A stretch of 64,000 nucleotides of DNA from Providencia huaxiensis. Lineage in GTDB: Bacteria; Pseudomonadota; Gammaproteobacteria; Enterobacterales; Enterobacteriaceae. The stretch covers positions 4,030,001-4,094,000 of the forward strand of contig NZ_CP031123.2 of assembly GCF_002843235.3 (NCBI RefSeq), given 5' to 3'. Numbering within the stretch: position 1 is the stretch's first letter; each line of letters begins with the position of its first letter. Below, piece after piece: positions 16,540 to 27,835 of the stretch. A model generated the notes under the pieces. It saw only the letters and a program-made list of their open reading frames with translations, was not told where the DNA came from and did no database searches. The position numbers were made by a program, and so were the translations under genes.

Positions 16540-17478
16540 TTAAGCCGCAGTTTTAACGGATTTTTGTTTACGGCTATGTGCCATTGCACCTTCACGTACC
16601 CATGCGCCGTCTTCCCATCCTTTGCGCTTAGCGCTAAGGCGTTCGTGATTACAAATGCCATTGCCTTTAATCACCTGATAAAACTCTTCCCAATCGATTT
16701 CACCAAAGCGGTAATGACCAAGTTCTTCATCCCAAACCAGATCCGGGTCAGGGATCGTCATACCTAACGCTTCCACTTGCGGAACAGTGTTATCAACAAA
16801 CTTTTGTCGTAGCTCATCATTACTGAAACGCTTGATTTTCCAAGCCATGCTTTGAGCGCTGTGCGGGGAGTCAGAATCATTGGGGCCGAACATCGTGAGG
16901 ACGGGCCACCAAAAGCGGTTTATCGCATCTTGCAGCATCGCTTTTTGTTCATCGGTGCCTTCTGCGAGTGCCATAACAGCTTCATAACCTTGGCGTTGGT
17001 GAAAACTTTCTTCTTTACAGATTTTCACCATCGCTCGTGCATAAGGGCCATAAGAGGCACGGCACAGTGCTACTTGGTTCACAATTGCCGCACCATCGAC
17101 TAACCAGCCAATTACGCCAATATCTGCCCAACTTAACGTGGGGTAATTGAAGATGGAGGAGTATTTCATTTTTTCATCAAGTAACTTTTGGTAGATATCT
17201 TGACGAGAGCAACCAAGGGTTTCGGCAGCGCTATATAGATATAAACCGTGGCCTGCTTCATCTTGAATTTTGGCCAGTAAAATCGCTTTCCGACGGAGTG
17301 TCGGGGCGCGTGTCAGCCAATTTGCTTCTGGCAGCATGCCGACGACTTCTGAATGGGCATGTTGGCCAATTTGGCGGATAAGGTTCTGCCGATACGCATC
17401 GGGCATCCAATCCTTGGGCTCGATGGAAATATCGGCTTCGATTTTGGCTTCGAAGTTAGCCTGATTTTGCTCGCTCAT
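16540..17478 (-). CDS. paaA: Phenylacetyl-CoA epoxidase, catalytic di-iron subunit
   Basis: First gene of the leftward operon. I prefer the ATG at 17478 (MSEQNQ, 312 residues; E. coli 309), with an alternative ATG four codons upstream at 17490. The ferritin-like di-iron core shows [18 protein letters not shown] and [15 protein letters not shown], the two ExxH ligand sets. It inserts one oxygen atom into the ring of phenylacetyl-CoA to give the 1,2-epoxide. Close similarity to E. coli PaaA throughout. Confidence 0.96.
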   Translation of the reverse strand: MSEQNQANFEAKIEADISIEPKDWMPDAYRQNLIRQIGQHAHSEVVGMLPEANWLTRAPTLRRKAILLAKIQDEAGHGLYLYSAAETLGCSRQDIYQKLLDEKMKYSSIFNYPTLSWADIGVIGWLVDGAAIVNQVALCRASYGPYARAMVKICKEESFHQRQGYEAVMALAEGTDEQKAMLQDAINRFWWPVLTMFGPNDSDSPHSAQSMAWKIKRFSNDELRQKFVDNTVPQVEALGMTIPDPDLVWDEELGHYRFGEIDWEEFYQVIKGNGICNHERLSAKRKGWEDGAWVREGAMAHSRKQKSVKTAA

Positions 17479-17490
17479 TGATTTTTCCAT

Positions 17491-17540
17491 TAAGTGATTC
17501 GGTTATGTTTTATTTTGTATGAATAATGAATCATATATAT
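17491..17540. promoter_or_regulatory. PaaX-type operator in the paaA-paaZ divergent region
   Basis: TGATTC at 17495-17500 and its inverted partner TGAATCA at 17527-17533 are separated by 26 bases. This matches the E. coli PaaX operator arrangement (inverted TGATTC half-sites about 26-28 bases apart). It lies just upstream of the paaA start, so binding would block operon transcription. The remaining 17541-17800 is very AT-rich and should hold both divergent promoters. Confidence 0.65.
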
Positions 17541-17800
17541 TTAACATCAATGCTAGAAACTGTTAACAAAAAGATCAATGTTTATTAACCCTGTTTTGCG
17601 AGTGGCTTCACAATCAATAAATTAAACTAAAATAAAAACAATTAGTTAATATTATTTATTTTTATGTGGTTTTGATGGAAATAAGCATTTAAGACAAAAT
17701 TGTTCTTAATTTGTTAAATTTAAATTAGCTTCTATGCTTATTTTTATGATACATATTTGTCATCTAATTTGATTTTGTGTTTTTATTTCTGGAGAGGAAT

Positions 17801-19864
17801 ATGCAGCATTTAACAAGTTACATTATGGGTAAATGGGTACAAGGTGAGGGCGCAGGGCGAAAAATTCACCATGCACTAACGAATGAAACCTTATATACGG
17901 TGACGACTGAAGGGTTGCCGTTAGCAGAAAGCTTACAGTATGGCCGCCAAGTGGGAGGCGAAATATTGTCAGCGATGACATTCCAGCAACGCGGGCAGAT
18001 GCTTAAGGCACTCGCAAAATATCTACTGGAACATAAAGCGCAGTTATATGCGATTTCGGCTCAAACTGGCGCAACCAAAGCGGATAGCTGGGTAGATATC
18101 GAAGGGGGAATTGCCACACTGTTTTCTTATTCGGGTCTCGCTAACCGTGAGCTACCAGATGACACGATTTGGCCAGAAGAAGAAATGATCCCGTTATCGA
18201 AACAAGGGCAATTTATTGGCCATCATATTTTAACGTCTCGCCGTGGCGTTGCCCTGCACATTAATGCATTTAACTTCCCTTGTTGGGGAATGTTAGAGAA
18301 ACTGGCGCCAACATGGCTTGCTGGCATGCCAGCCATCATCAAACCTGCAACCGCCTCAGCACAGTTAACACAGGCGATGGTGAAGTTAATGGTTGATAGC
18401 GGCTTGGTACCTGATGGCGCAATTCAACTGGTTTGCGGTGGTGTTGGCGATATGTTTGAACACCTTGATTTTGAAGATGTGGTGACTTTTACAGGGTCCG
18501 CTAGTACAGGGCAAAAGCTGAAATCGCATCCACGTATTATTGCCAAATCAGTGCCTTTTACAATGGAAGCGGATTCACTGAACTGTGCAATTTTAGGCGA
18601 TGACGTTCAGCCAGAGCAGCCTGAATTTGCTTTATTTATTAAAGAAGTCGCTCGTGAGATGACCGCGAAAGCAGGCCAGAAGTGTACCGCGATCCGCCGC
18701 GTTATCGTGCCCAAAAATCAGCTCGAAAATGTGAAGCAGGCATTATTGAAACGCTTATCCGCTACAACAGTGGGTGACCCTGCGGTTGAAGGGGTCAGAA
18801 TGGGGGCATTGATTAACTTAGAACAGCGCCAAGACGTACAAGAGAAAGTAAATTATTTACGTGATCATGGCTGTGATGTCTTATGTGGTGGGCAATTCGA
18901 AAAGCTGGATGTGATTGGTGCAGATAGCCAACATGGGGCTTTTTATCCACCAACGTTGTTGTATTGTGCAGAGCCTTTTAAATCTACAGCAGTACATGAA
19001 ATCGAGGCTTTTGGTCCAGTCGCCACGTTAATGAGCTATGAGAATATCGAACAGGCGGTGCAATTGGCGATTTTAGGTGGAGGGAGCCTTGCGGGGACGT
19101 TAGTCACTGCTGATGCACAAGTCGCGCAAACGGTCATTCGTGCGAGTGCGCGAGCTCATGGGCGGATGCTAATTTTAAATGAAGCATCAGCCGTGGAGTC
19201 CACTGGCCACGGTTCACCGCTTCCGCTACTGGTACACGGTGGCCCAGGGCGTGCGGGTGGTGGTGAAGAGCTAGGTGGCTTGCGAGCAGTCAAACACTAT
19301 ATGCAGCGTACTGCCATCCAAGGTAGCTCTTCGATGCTAACGGCAATTACCAAGCAATGGCTCCGCGGGGCAGATACCATCGCTGATGTGGTCCATCCAT
19401 TCCGTAAACATTTTGAAGATTTAGTGATTGGCGACACGTTACTGACCGCAAGGCGTACCGTTACAGAGGCCGATATTGCTAATTTTGCCTGTCTCAGCGG
19501 TGATAATTTTTATGTTCATGTTGATAAAATTGGCGCAGCACAGTCGCTATTTGGTGAACGGATTGCGCACGGCTATTTTGTCGTTTCCGCCGCCGCAGGG
19601 TTATTTGTCGATGCTGGTGTTGGGCCCGTGATCGCCAATTATGGCATGGAAAGCTTGCGTTTCATTGAACCTGTAAAAATCGGAGACACCATACAAGTTC
19701 GCCTAACGTGCAAGAAAAAGATCAAGAAAACGCAGAAACTTGCTGAAGACAAACCTAATGGCGTTGTTGAATGGGATGTGCAAGTGTTTAATCAGGACGA
19801 TACCGTTGTGGCGTTGTACAGTATTTTAACGCTGGTGGAGCGTCGTGTAGGGGATTTTCACTAG
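17801..19864 (+). CDS. paaZ: Oxepin-CoA hydrolase / 3-oxo-5,6-dehydrosuberyl-CoA semialdehyde dehydrogenase
   Basis: I use the ATG at 17801 ([14 protein letters not shown], 687 residues) because GGAGAGGA sits just upstream; the open frame extends eight codons further. The N-terminal two thirds are an aldehyde dehydrogenase ([28 protein letters not shown], catalytic Cys in [10 protein letters not shown]). The C-terminal third is a MaoC-like (R)-hydratase domain with the [14 protein letters not shown]sp/His motif, which opens the oxepin ring. Divergent from paaA and probably co-regulated by PaaX. Confidence 0.96.
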   Translation: MQHLTSYIMGKWVQGEGAGRKIHHALTNETLYTVTTEGLPLAESLQYGRQVGGEILSAMTFQQRGQMLKALAKYLLEHKAQLYAISAQTGATKADSWVDIEGGIATLFSYSGLANRELPDDTIWPEEEMIPLSKQGQFIGHHILTSRRGVALHINAFNFPCWGMLEKLAPTWLAGMPAIIKPATASAQLTQAMVKLMVDSGLVPDGAIQLVCGGVGDMFEHLDFEDVVTFTGSASTGQKLKSHPRIIAKSVPFTMEADSLNCAILGDDVQPEQPEFALFIKEVAREMTAKAGQKCTAIRRVIVPKNQLENVKQALLKRLSATTVGDPAVEGVRMGALINLEQRQDVQEKVNYLRDHGCDVLCGGQFEKLDVIGADSQHGAFYPPTLLYCAEPFKSTAVHEIEAFGPVATLMSYENIEQAVQLAILGGGSLAGTLVTADAQVAQTVIRASARAHGRMLILNEASAVESTGHGSPLPLLVHGGPGRAGGGEELGGLRAVKHYMQRTAIQGSSSMLTAITKQWLRGADTIADVVHPFRKHFEDLVIGDTLLTARRTVTEADIANFACLSGDNFYVHVDKIGAAQSLFGERIAHGYFVVSAAAGLFVDAGVGPVIANYGMESLRFIEPVKIGDTIQVRLTCKKKIKKTQKLAEDKPNGVVEWDVQVFNQDDTVVALYSILTLVERRVGDFH

Positions 19865-19963
19865 TCATTATACGGTATGAATTAATTGTCGAGCTAATAG
19901 GTGCTTTTTCAATCATTTTCTGTTGTGATGAGGAAATCACCAACTGAATGTAAGGAAACAAAG

Positions 19964-20725
19964 ATGAAAACGCACCACCAAGCGGTTTATCAACAATTTG
20001 ATGAGCAAGCCAACTCGTATTTAACCAGCCAAGTTCATGCACAAGGTGAAGACTTACTTGTTTTGCAACAATTGCTACAAGGTTGTCAGGACGAGGACGT
20101 GCTAGACCTTGGCTGTGGAGCAGGGCATGCCAGCTTCCATGCAGCGCCGTTGGTGAAGTCAGTGACGGCTTATGATTTGTCGGACTCAATGCTCAATGTT
20201 GTGGCTAAAAATGCACAAGAACGTAAGTTAAATAATATCACCACCTGCAAAGGGACTGCGGAGTCTCTACCGTTTGATGACAATGGTTTTGACCGAGTGA
20301 TTAGCCGCTACTCTGCACACCATTGGCACGATGTGGAACAAGCACTGCGTGAGGTGCGCCGAGTGCTCAAACCGGGTGGAAAAGGTATCTTTATTGATGT
20401 GGTATCACCAGGGCATCCATTATTGGATATTTACTTACAAACTGTCGAAGTGCTTCGGGATACTTCACATATTCGTGATTATTCCGCTGGGGAATGGTCA
20501 GGCATGTTTAATAATGCAGGGTTATTTGTTCAGCGGGTACAAAGTTTCCGTTTAGCGCTGGAATTTACCAGTTGGGTCGAACGGATGCGTACACCACAGG
20601 CACTCGTTGAAGCTATCCGCCACTACCAAGGAACATTAAGTGATGAGGTAAAAAGCCACTTTGCCGTACAAGCAGATGGCTCATTTACCTCAGATGTGAT
20701 GTTGTTTGAATTTCAGTGCCAATAG
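19964..20725 (+). CDS. yafE: Class I SAM-dependent methyltransferase, YafE-like
   Basis: The start at 19964 (MKTHHQAVYQQFDEQANSYL) has AAGGAAAC before it and aligns with E. coli YafE; the frame also extends 21 codons upstream. The SAM-binding glycine loop is VLDLGCGAGHASF (residues about 45-57), followed by AYDLSDSML and the UbiE-like post-loop ISRYSAHHWHDVEQALREV. About 253 residues. The methyl acceptor is unknown. Convergent with ydhR. Confidence 0.85.
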   Translation: MKTHHQAVYQQFDEQANSYLTSQVHAQGEDLLVLQQLLQGCQDEDVLDLGCGAGHASFHAAPLVKSVTAYDLSDSMLNVVAKNAQERKLNNITTCKGTAESLPFDDNGFDRVISRYSAHHWHDVEQALREVRRVLKPGGKGIFIDVVSPGHPLLDIYLQTVEVLRDTSHIRDYSAGEWSGMFNNAGLFVQRVQSFRLALEFTSWVERMRTPQALVEAIRHYQGTLSDEVKSHFAVQADGSFTSDVMLFEFQCQ

Positions 20726-20759
20726 CTATTTATTGAACTGAAAATTATTGTACTAAAAA

Positions 20760-21071
20760 TTATTGCACTAAAAACTGCGCTTGGTTCAATTGGCTAAGCG
20801 CCTTATTGACTGCAAAAATTTCACCACGTACCTCAGGGACACCGAAAGATTTCAGGCGTGCGCTGTGTTTTTGTAGATATGCTTTGGCATCGGCTTCAGA
20901 GGTAAACAGATAAACGCCCCCGGCTTTTTGAGTTTGTTGGTTTTCTGTCCAAATTTTCCACACAAAACCAGGTTCTTGGTTGATTGAATTGGCTAATTCA
21001 TCCATTGCCGCGGTCATTTCTGCACCCCAAGGCCCTTGATACGGGAAATCAACTTGTAAAATAACGCTCAT
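20760..21071 (-). CDS. ydhR: YdhR-family small monooxygenase
   Basis: A 103-residue protein very similar to E. coli YdhR (101 residues): a ferredoxin-like alpha/beta barrel with SINQEPGFVWKIWTENQQ and GGVYLFTSEADAKAYLQKH. The family is related to antibiotic-biosynthesis-type monooxygenases without cofactors, but its physiological substrate is not established. It is a single gene on the reverse strand, facing yafE. Confidence 0.88.
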   Translation of the reverse strand: MSVILQVDFPYQGPWGAEMTAAMDELANSINQEPGFVWKIWTENQQTQKAGGVYLFTSEADAKAYLQKHSARLKSFGVPEVRGEIFAVNKALSQLNQAQFLVQ

Positions 21072-21150
21072 ATCTGCTCCTTATGATTGAAGCGCTATAA
21101 TAATTCTTAAAGCAAATAATAACTTTGCTATTTATCGTATTTTAAACGAT

Positions 21151-22593
21151 TTATTGCTTCAAACTATTACGCTTACCTGCTTCAAATGCCGCCAAAGTGG
21201 CGAGACGGGCTTGTTTATGGTCAACAATTGGTTCTGGATAATTAATCGGTGTACTGCTGAGCACCGCCCATTCATGGGGTGTATGAATATACTTATCGGG
21301 AACTTGCTGTAATTCGGGCAACCAATGGCGAATAAAAGCCCCTTGTGCATCAAACTTTTGCCCTTGAGTGGTTGGGTTAAAGATACGAAACCAAGGAGAA
21401 GCGTCAACACCAGTCGAGGCAGACCACTGCCACCCACCGTTATTTGCGGCTAAACTGCCATCAAGCAGTTGGCTCATAAAGTATTTTTCACCTTTTCGCC
21501 AATCAATCAGTAAGTCTTTGACTAAAAAGCTGGCGACAATCATACGTAGGCGGTTATGCATCCAACCTGTTGTATTTAGTTGGCGCATAGCGGCATCCAC
21601 TATTGGGTAACCCGTTTGTCCCGTTTTCCATGCTGCAAAATCGGTTGAAGAATCATTCCAGTGAATATGTTGTGTCCATTGAATAAATGGCTGATGGCGA
21701 CATAGGCGTGGGAATGCCACTAAAAGATGCGAATAAAATTCACGCCAAATTAACTCATTTAACCACGTGAATGCCCCGCTATCTGGGTAATCCAACACTT
21801 GGGGATTTTCTGCTTGTAATCGGTTGAAGCATTGGCGAGGGGACAGCACCCCCACCGCGAGGTAAGGTGATAATTGGCTGGTACCATCAATAGAAGGAAT
21901 ATCTCTATCGTTTTTATAACCGACGACTTTCTGGGAACAAAACTGCCTGAGTCGCGTTAAAGCAGATTTTTCACCAGCAGGAAATTGTGACGAGTCTTCA
22001 ATGGGCTGATGCGGAAATAACGGTGAAGCCTTATCAATGTTGATGGCGACCGCTCGTTTTTCTGGGGCACGCAGTGAACGACAATCTGTCACGGTAAGTT
22101 GGGTGATGAAAGCTCGGCGAAAAGGGGTATAGACTTGATACATCTCCCCTTTTTGGGTAGTTACGGAGCCGGGGGGCAGTAATAAATAGTCATCGAAAGC
22201 ATGGATATGCAACTCATGAGGTTGATTGATTAACCACTCGTCCCGTTGTTTTTCGTTCCATTCATATTGTCGATTAAAAAACAGGGCATCAGCCTGTTGC
22301 GCCTTTGCGTAATCGAGTACCCATTGCGCTGCGTCGGCAAAATTAGCCACAGTTTGACAAACCAGTGGAATACCAAGCTCAGCAAGTGAATTCTGCAGTT
22401 CAACAAGGTTCTGGTGAATGAATGAAATTTGCCGTTCAGCCATATCATGTTGTTGCCACTGCTCTGGTGTTGCCGTATAGAGAGCAATAACCTTAGCTTG
22501 AGGATCCACACACGCAGAGGAAAGCGCTTTGTTATCAGTGACCCGTAAATCATTACGAAACCACATAAGATGACAAACTTGTTTGGCTGCCAC
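21151..22593 (-). CDS. phrB: Deoxyribodipyrimidine photolyase
   Basis: A 480-residue class I CPD photolyase. It starts with GTG at 22593; a strong AAGGAGGGAGG lies six bases before it, and the N-terminus HLMWFRNDLRVTDNKAL matches the family. The N-terminal antenna-binding domain is followed by the FAD domain with TGYPIVDAAMRQLNTTGWMH, NRLRMIVASFLVKDLLIDWR and NNGGWQWSASTGVD. It repairs UV dimers using blue light. Confidence 0.95.
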   Translation of the reverse strand: MAAKQVCHLMWFRNDLRVTDNKALSSACVDPQAKVIALYTATPEQWQQHDMAERQISFIHQNLVELQNSLAELGIPLVCQTVANFADAAQWVLDYAKAQQADALFFNRQYEWNEKQRDEWLINQPHELHIHAFDDYLLLPPGSVTTQKGEMYQVYTPFRRAFITQLTVTDCRSLRAPEKRAVAINIDKASPLFPHQPIEDSSQFPAGEKSALTRLRQFCSQKVVGYKNDRDIPSIDGTSQLSPYLAVGVLSPRQCFNRLQAENPQVLDYPDSGAFTWLNELIWREFYSHLLVAFPRLCRHQPFIQWTQHIHWNDSSTDFAAWKTGQTGYPIVDAAMRQLNTTGWMHNRLRMIVASFLVKDLLIDWRKGEKYFMSQLLDGSLAANNGGWQWSASTGVDASPWFRIFNPTTQGQKFDAQGAFIRHWLPELQQVPDKYIHTPHEWAVLSSTPINYPEPIVDHKQARLATLAAFEAGKRNSLKQ

Positions 22594-22633
22594 CGCCTCC
22601 CTCCTTGGTTGAAGTTTTTGTTGGAATCAAAAC

Positions 22634-22656
22634 AAAGGGCCGTTTACCGGCCCTTT
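22634..22656 (-). terminator. Terminator of proP
   Basis: AAAGGGCCG (22634-22642) and CGGCCCTTT (22648-22656) form a 9-bp stem with a 5-base loop six bases after the proP stop, followed in the transcript by GTTTTG. It lies between proP and phrB. Confidence 0.75.
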
Positions 22657-22661
22657 CATGT

Positions 22662-24164
22662 TTAATCTAATTTAGGATGCTGATTGATTAAGGATTGGCG
22701 TTTTTTCTCAAGCTCAGCAATTTGTTGGTCAATATCTTCAACTTTCTGCTCAATATTGTCAAAGTGCTCGCTAAGAATTTCTTTTGCCTCGGCTTTATCT
22801 GATGCCGCAGGTGTTGCACCACGCAATGGTTTATTCGCTGTTTCTGGCATTCTAATACCCGTATATAAACCAATTAAAGCAATCACGATTAAGTAATAAG
22901 CTGGCATATATAAGTCAGTGGTTGATTCGACCAACCATGCCGCAACAGTCGGTGTCGCACCGGCAATTAATACTGAAATGTTAAAGGCAATCGCTAACGC
23001 ACTGTAACGAATATGTGTCGGGAAAATCGCGGGTAAAATGGAAGCCATAACCCCTGTAAAACAGTTCAACAACACCGCTAAAATTAATAAACCTAGGAAA
23101 ATTAAGCCAACAGAACCACTGTTGATTAACATAAATGCAGGGTATGCCAATAAAATCAGACCGACACTACCGGTAATAACAAATGGGCGGCGACCAATTT
23201 TATCACTGGTTAAACCGATAATTGGTTGAACAAATAACATACCAATCATAATTGCAATAATAATTAGCACACCATGGTCAGTAGAATAATTCAGGTTGTG
23301 TGATAAGTAACTTGGCATGTAGGTCAGCAACATATAGTAAGTCACGTTGGTTGCGATAACCAAGCCAACACAAATCATCAAGCTTTTCCAATACTTAGTC
23401 GCCACTTCACGTACTGAGATTTTTGGTGGATTTTGAATATTGGCTTTATCTTGTTTTTCTAACGATTCAACATGTTGTTGGAACGCAGGAGTTTCTTCCA
23501 GTGAATGACGTAGATATAACCCGATGATCCCTAACGGTAATGCTAAGAAGAACGGAATTCTCCAGCCCCAATCATGGAAGTTGGCTTCTCCAACAATGCT
23601 CGATATCAGGACAACGACACCCGCACCTAAAACGAAACCAGCGATAGAGCCAAAATCTAACCAACTGCCCATAAAACCACGTTTACGGTCTGGTGAGTAT
23701 TCTGCAACGAAGATTGCAGCACCAGAATATTCGCCGCCTACCGAGAAACCTTGAGCTAACTTAGCAATTAATAACAGAATTGGCGCCCAGATACCGATGC
23801 TCTCATAGGATGGGATCAAACCAATACAGAAGGTACTGATTGCCATAATGATAATTGTCATCGAAAGGACTTTTTGACGGCCGTACTTATCACCTAAGAT
23901 ACCGAAAACGACCCCACCTAATGGCCTAACTAAGAAAGGCACGGAGAACGTGGCTAATGCGGCAATCATCTGGACGCTCGGTGATGCGTCTGGAAAGAAA
24001 ACCTGACCTAGAACATAGGCTAAAAAACCGTATACCCCAAAATCAAACCATTCCATCGCATTACCCAGCGAAGCCGCGGTAATTGCTTTTTTGAGTTTAC
24101 CGTCATCAATAATAGTAATATCACTAATATTTAACGGTTTTTCTTTTTTCTTCTTGAATCTCAT
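22662..24164 (-). CDS. proP: Osmosensing proline/glycine betaine:H+ symporter
   Basis: A 500-residue MFS protein of the sugar/metabolite-H+ symporter family, with AMEWFDFGVYGFLAYVLG in helix 1, GILGDKYGRQK and GLTSDKIGRRP as the two loop signatures, and twelve membrane segments. The C-terminal tail IEQKVEDIDQQIAELEKKRQ forms the heptad coiled coil typical of osmosensing ProP. It imports proline, betaine and ectoine under osmotic upshift. The upstream AT-rich gap probably contains osmoregulated promoters. Confidence 0.95.
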   Translation of the reverse strand: MRFKKKKEKPLNISDITIIDDGKLKKAITAASLGNAMEWFDFGVYGFLAYVLGQVFFPDASPSVQMIAALATFSVPFLVRPLGGVVFGILGDKYGRQKVLSMTIIIMAISTFCIGLIPSYESIGIWAPILLLIAKLAQGFSVGGEYSGAAIFVAEYSPDRKRGFMGSWLDFGSIAGFVLGAGVVVLISSIVGEANFHDWGWRIPFFLALPLGIIGLYLRHSLEETPAFQQHVESLEKQDKANIQNPPKISVREVATKYWKSLMICVGLVIATNVTYYMLLTYMPSYLSHNLNYSTDHGVLIIIAIMIGMLFVQPIIGLTSDKIGRRPFVITGSVGLILLAYPAFMLINSGSVGLIFLGLLILAVLLNCFTGVMASILPAIFPTHIRYSALAIAFNISVLIAGATPTVAAWLVESTTDLYMPAYYLIVIALIGLYTGIRMPETANKPLRGATPAASDKAEAKEILSEHFDNIEQKVEDIDQQIAELEKKRQSLINQHPKLD

Positions 24165-24988
24165 GAAACCATCCTCTTATTTTAATTTCAATAATCGAAA
24201 CAACAGCACTTAAGATATGGGTTTTCATACATCGGAAAATATAAAACCTTATTATTTAGAATAGACGTTGTTTTCGCAATAGATAAGTTTTTAGTGTTTT
24301 TATGTAGCGCTGAAATAACAGGCTAAAGCAGGTATGTAATGGGTAGAGAAATGAGAGTACTTGTGTTGTAAATACAGCAAGAAAACCACCTTGAATTAAT
24401 AAATACACATTCAATACTACATTAATATCGGATAAATGTAAAATGAAGGTGTTTTATACCAATTCATTTTTCTTTGCAGGGTTTTGTGTTGGTGGCTAGA
24501 CGATTGAGCCGAATATTCGAAAAAATAGAATTTGGATAATAAATGGGCTGAAAATAAATTGTTTTAAATCAATTCAATACCATTTCATTTGGCAAGTTTC
24601 AGTCTGTCATAAATATATAAGGCTAGCGATTTAATATTGTTGAAATAATGGCGCTGTTGCGATGAATAATATATGAAGATAATCTAATCCTTTTCTGATG
24701 CTCTCATTGTATTTAAGTTGTTAATAACTCGCCTGTTTATTTATCTTGTTGCTATCCTCTTCTTTTGATAATAACGGTGGATTATGCTGTTCTGTCTTAT
24801 ATTTAATTTGATGAGTAGGAATGAAGAATTTACTTAGTTACAATCAATTTATTGTCAATATTGAGTTTGATATAAGCGAGTATGGCAAGATTCTATTTTG
24901 AATGTTGCTATACATCTAAAAAGGTCCCTTTCATATTTTGAACTGCAAGATATCAAGGGTACCACATCCGACTTAAAAGAGTGCCATT
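24165..24988. other. Long divergent intergenic region proP / poxB, no gene seen
   Basis: An 824-bp AT-rich gap upstream of two divergent genes. I find no open frame worth calling, no RNA gene and no clear repeat. It must contain both promoters; in E. coli both proP and poxB depend on the stationary-phase sigma factor, but I cannot point to specific -10 elements here. Confidence 0.5.
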
Positions 24989-26713
24989 ATGAAAAAACAG
25001 AGTGTTGCATCCTATATTGCAAAAGTACTTGATAATGCAGGTGTTAAACGTATTTGGGGCGTTACAGGAGACTCGTTGAATGGCTTAACCGACAGCTTGC
25101 GTCGTCAAGGCGCTATTGAGTGGCTAGGTACTCGCCATGAGGAAGTTGCTGCTTTTGCTGCGGGTTCAGAAGCTCAGTTAACCGGCAATTTAGCCGTCTG
25201 TGCGGGCTCTTGTGGGCCAGGAAATATGCACCTTATAAATGGGTTGTATGATTGCCACCGTAATCGAGTGCCCGTATTAGCGATCGCAGCTCATATTCCA
25301 TCCAGTGAAATTGGTAGTAACTATTTCCAAGAAACCCACCCAACTGAATTATTTCGCGAGTGCAGCCATTATTGTGAAATGGTCTCTAACCCAGAGCAAA
25401 TTCCACAAGTTCTTGGCATCGCTATGCGTAAAGCGATCCTGAATAAAGGGGTATCCGTTGTTGTGATACCGGGTGATATTGCGCTAAAAGATGCGCCAGA
25501 GTCAGCGAAAGAAACGTGGTATCAGCCACAAGCTCCACTGATTATGCCTCAGCGAAGTGAAATCGAAAAACTTGCTGAACTGCTGAATCAGTCTAAGAAT
25601 ATCACGTTATTCTGTGGTAATGGCTGCGCAGGTGCCCATGATGAAGTGGTTAAGCTAGCAGAAACACTAAAAGCACCGGTAGTACACGCGTTACGTGGTA
25701 AAGAACATATTGAATGGGATAACCCATACAGCGTTGGAATGACAGGTTTAATAGGTTTTTCATCAGGTTACCACGCAATGATGAATGCAGATACGGTCGT
25801 TTTACTCGGGACACAATTTCCATACCGTCCTTTCTACCCAAGTGAAGCTAAAATCATTCAGGTTGATATTAATGCGGGCAGCTTGGGCTCCCATTGCCAT
25901 ATTGATATGGGGTTGATTGGAGATATCAAAGCGACATTGGATGCATTACAGCCACACCTAGAGACGAAACAAGAGACAAAACACCTCGACGGTGCTTTAA
26001 AACATTATTCAGAGGCTAGAAAAGGGTTAGATGATCTTGCTAAACCGGGTCATGAAGGGTTAATACATCCACAGTATCTTGCAACAAAAATTAGTGAATT
26101 AGCTGCTGATGACGCGATTTTCACTTGTGACGTGGGAACCCCGACAGTGTGGGCTGCGCGTTATTTGAAAATGAACGGTAAGCGCCGTTTAATTGGCTCT
26201 TTTAACCATGGGTCAATGGCAAACGCGATGCCACAAGCTATTGGTGCACAAGCCGTTGATAAAAAACGTCAAGTGGTTGCAATGTGTGGCGATGGTGGCT
26301 TCAGTATGTTAATGGGCGATTTTATCTCTCTTTCTCAAATGCAATTACCAGTAAAAATCATCATTCATAACAATGGTGTGCTTGGCTTTGTTGCCATGGA
26401 AATGAAAGTTGCCGGTTTCTTGACAGCAGGAACGGATTTACATAACCCTAACTTTGCAGCGATTGCGAATGCGGCGGGTATCAAAGGGATCCGTGTTGAA
26501 AAAAGTGAAGACCTAGACGGCGCATTAAAAGAAGCGTTTGCCCATGATGGGCCGGTGGTCGTTGATGTCTTGACCGCCAAACAAGAGCTGTCTATGCCGC
26601 CAGAAATTGCAGCGCAAGAAGCGAAAGGCTTTAGCCTGTATATGTTAAAAGCGATTATGAGTGGTCGTGGTGATGAAGTCGTTCAATTAGTGAAAACGAA
26701 CTGGCTACGTTAA
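24989..26713 (+). CDS. poxB: Pyruvate:ubiquinone oxidoreductase (pyruvate oxidase)
   Basis: A 574-residue ThDP- and FAD-dependent enzyme almost collinear with E. coli PoxB (572). Visible motifs are [15 protein letters not shown] (catalytic Glu), the FAD-binding middle domain and the ThDP motif [15 protein letters not shown] with HNNGVLGF. The C-terminal lipid-binding tail is conserved ([17 protein letters not shown]). It decarboxylates pyruvate to acetate and CO2 and reduces ubiquinone at the membrane, mainly in stationary phase. Confidence 0.96.
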   Translation: MKKQSVASYIAKVLDNAGVKRIWGVTGDSLNGLTDSLRRQGAIEWLGTRHEEVAAFAAGSEAQLTGNLAVCAGSCGPGNMHLINGLYDCHRNRVPVLAIAAHIPSSEIGSNYFQETHPTELFRECSHYCEMVSNPEQIPQVLGIAMRKAILNKGVSVVVIPGDIALKDAPESAKETWYQPQAPLIMPQRSEIEKLAELLNQSKNITLFCGNGCAGAHDEVVKLAETLKAPVVHALRGKEHIEWDNPYSVGMTGLIGFSSGYHAMMNADTVVLLGTQFPYRPFYPSEAKIIQVDINAGSLGSHCHIDMGLIGDIKATLDALQPHLETKQETKHLDGALKHYSEARKGLDDLAKPGHEGLIHPQYLATKISELAADDAIFTCDVGTPTVWAARYLKMNGKRRLIGSFNHGSMANAMPQAIGAQAVDKKRQVVAMCGDGGFSMLMGDFISLSQMQLPVKIIIHNNGVLGFVAMEMKVAGFLTAGTDLHNPNFAAIANAAGIKGIRVEKSEDLDGALKEAFAHDGPVVVDVLTAKQELSMPPEIAAQEAKGFSLYMLKAIMSGRGDEVVQLVKTNWLR

Positions 26714-26734
26714 ATCGATATTGCGTATAGCTGG

Positions 26735-26769
26735 AAAGCCCACTTCTCAATGTGAAGTGGGCTTTTTTT
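26735..26769 (+). terminator. Bidirectional terminator between poxB and alkA
   Basis: AAAGCCCACTTC (26735-26746) pairs with GAAGTGGGCTTT with a 7-base loop and is followed by a T-run. Poly-A on the other flank makes it usable from both sides for these convergent genes. Confidence 0.85.
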
Positions 26770-26775
26770 GATTAA

Positions 26776-27675
26776 TCAATACCCTGCGGCTGATTGGCTA
26801 CGCCATAAATGAGCGGCAACCAGCGCACGCCATGGGGAGAATTGCGCTAACCATTTTTCTGTTTCTTTGGCGTTGGGTTGTTCTGGTTTATCGAGCAATG
26901 TTTGCAAATTACGCCTTACCGCAACATCTCCATGTAAAGAGCCATCTAAGTAGTTGAATCCTCTGAGTAAAGCATAGCTCACAGTCCAAGGGCCAATTCC
27001 TTTGATTTTTAATAATTGTTCAGTTATTTGATTCGCATTGGAGTGAGTGACATGCTGTGATAAATCAATTTGTTGATTTTCGATGGCTTCACAAAGGGCT
27101 CTGAGGGCGGTAATTTTCCCCTTCGAAAAACCCGTTTGGCGTAGCGTTTCGTCATCAACTGATTTGACCTGTGGTGTATCGGGAAAACACCAAATACCCG
27201 AAGTGTGCTGGATCCCCACGGCTTGGATGAATCGTCGACGAATGGCAATAGCTGCGTGAACACTGATTTGTTGGCCAATAATAGCCCAAACTAATGCTTC
27301 AAATGCACTGGCAGATTGATAAATTCGTAATCCTCTTTGTTTTTCAATGAGCTGGCCCAGTGTTGGGTTTTCACAGTAGTATTTTTCGAACTCATCAATA
27401 TTCTGTTTCAAGCCAAGTACATGCTGTGCCAACGTTAACAGGTCTTGTTCATTGACAATGACAGATGGGGGATCAATTTCTAATGAAATTATTGCTTGTT
27501 GTTTTTTTAGCTCTAATGTCATTTTTGTGGCATGTTGTTGCCATATTATGCCTTTGTGTAATGTATTTTCTTCCACTATTTCCGCAACATTGTGTTGATC
27601 TCTTAAATGAAAGGCAAAAAAATCACCATAGAGGTAATTGGTAGGGAGTGGTAACTGTGCGGTAAATATTTGCAT
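26776..27675 (-). CDS. alkA: DNA-3-methyladenine glycosylase II
   Basis: A 299-residue protein with an N-terminal AlkA domain and a helix-hairpin-helix/GPD domain. LLKIKGIGPWTVSYALLRG is the hairpin (about residues 222-240), and the catalytic Asp lies in SLHGDVAVRR (about 248). SAFEALVWAIIGQQISVHAA is the family's glycosylase helix. It removes alkylated bases such as 3-methyladenine. No Ada gene is adjacent. Confidence 0.9.
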   Translation of the reverse strand: MQIFTAQLPLPTNYLYGDFFAFHLRDQHNVAEIVEENTLHKGIIWQQHATKMTLELKKQQAIISLEIDPPSVIVNEQDLLTLAQHVLGLKQNIDEFEKYYCENPTLGQLIEKQRGLRIYQSASAFEALVWAIIGQQISVHAAIAIRRRFIQAVGIQHTSGIWCFPDTPQVKSVDDETLRQTGFSKGKITALRALCEAIENQQIDLSQHVTHSNANQITEQLLKIKGIGPWTVSYALLRGFNYLDGSLHGDVAVRRNLQTLLDKPEQPNAKETEKWLAQFSPWRALVAAHLWRSQSAAGY

Positions 27676-27835
27676 AATGATGGCCTTGTCAGATTGTTCT
27701 TTATTAGCAATATAATTGTGAATTAGCGCATTTAGTTACTCATTTTTTGTTGAGTAGGTATGCTATCTTATATAGGGTTATTTATTTTGTATTGATATTA
27801 TTTGTCTGTTTAATAAGGATAATAAGGAAGTGTAA

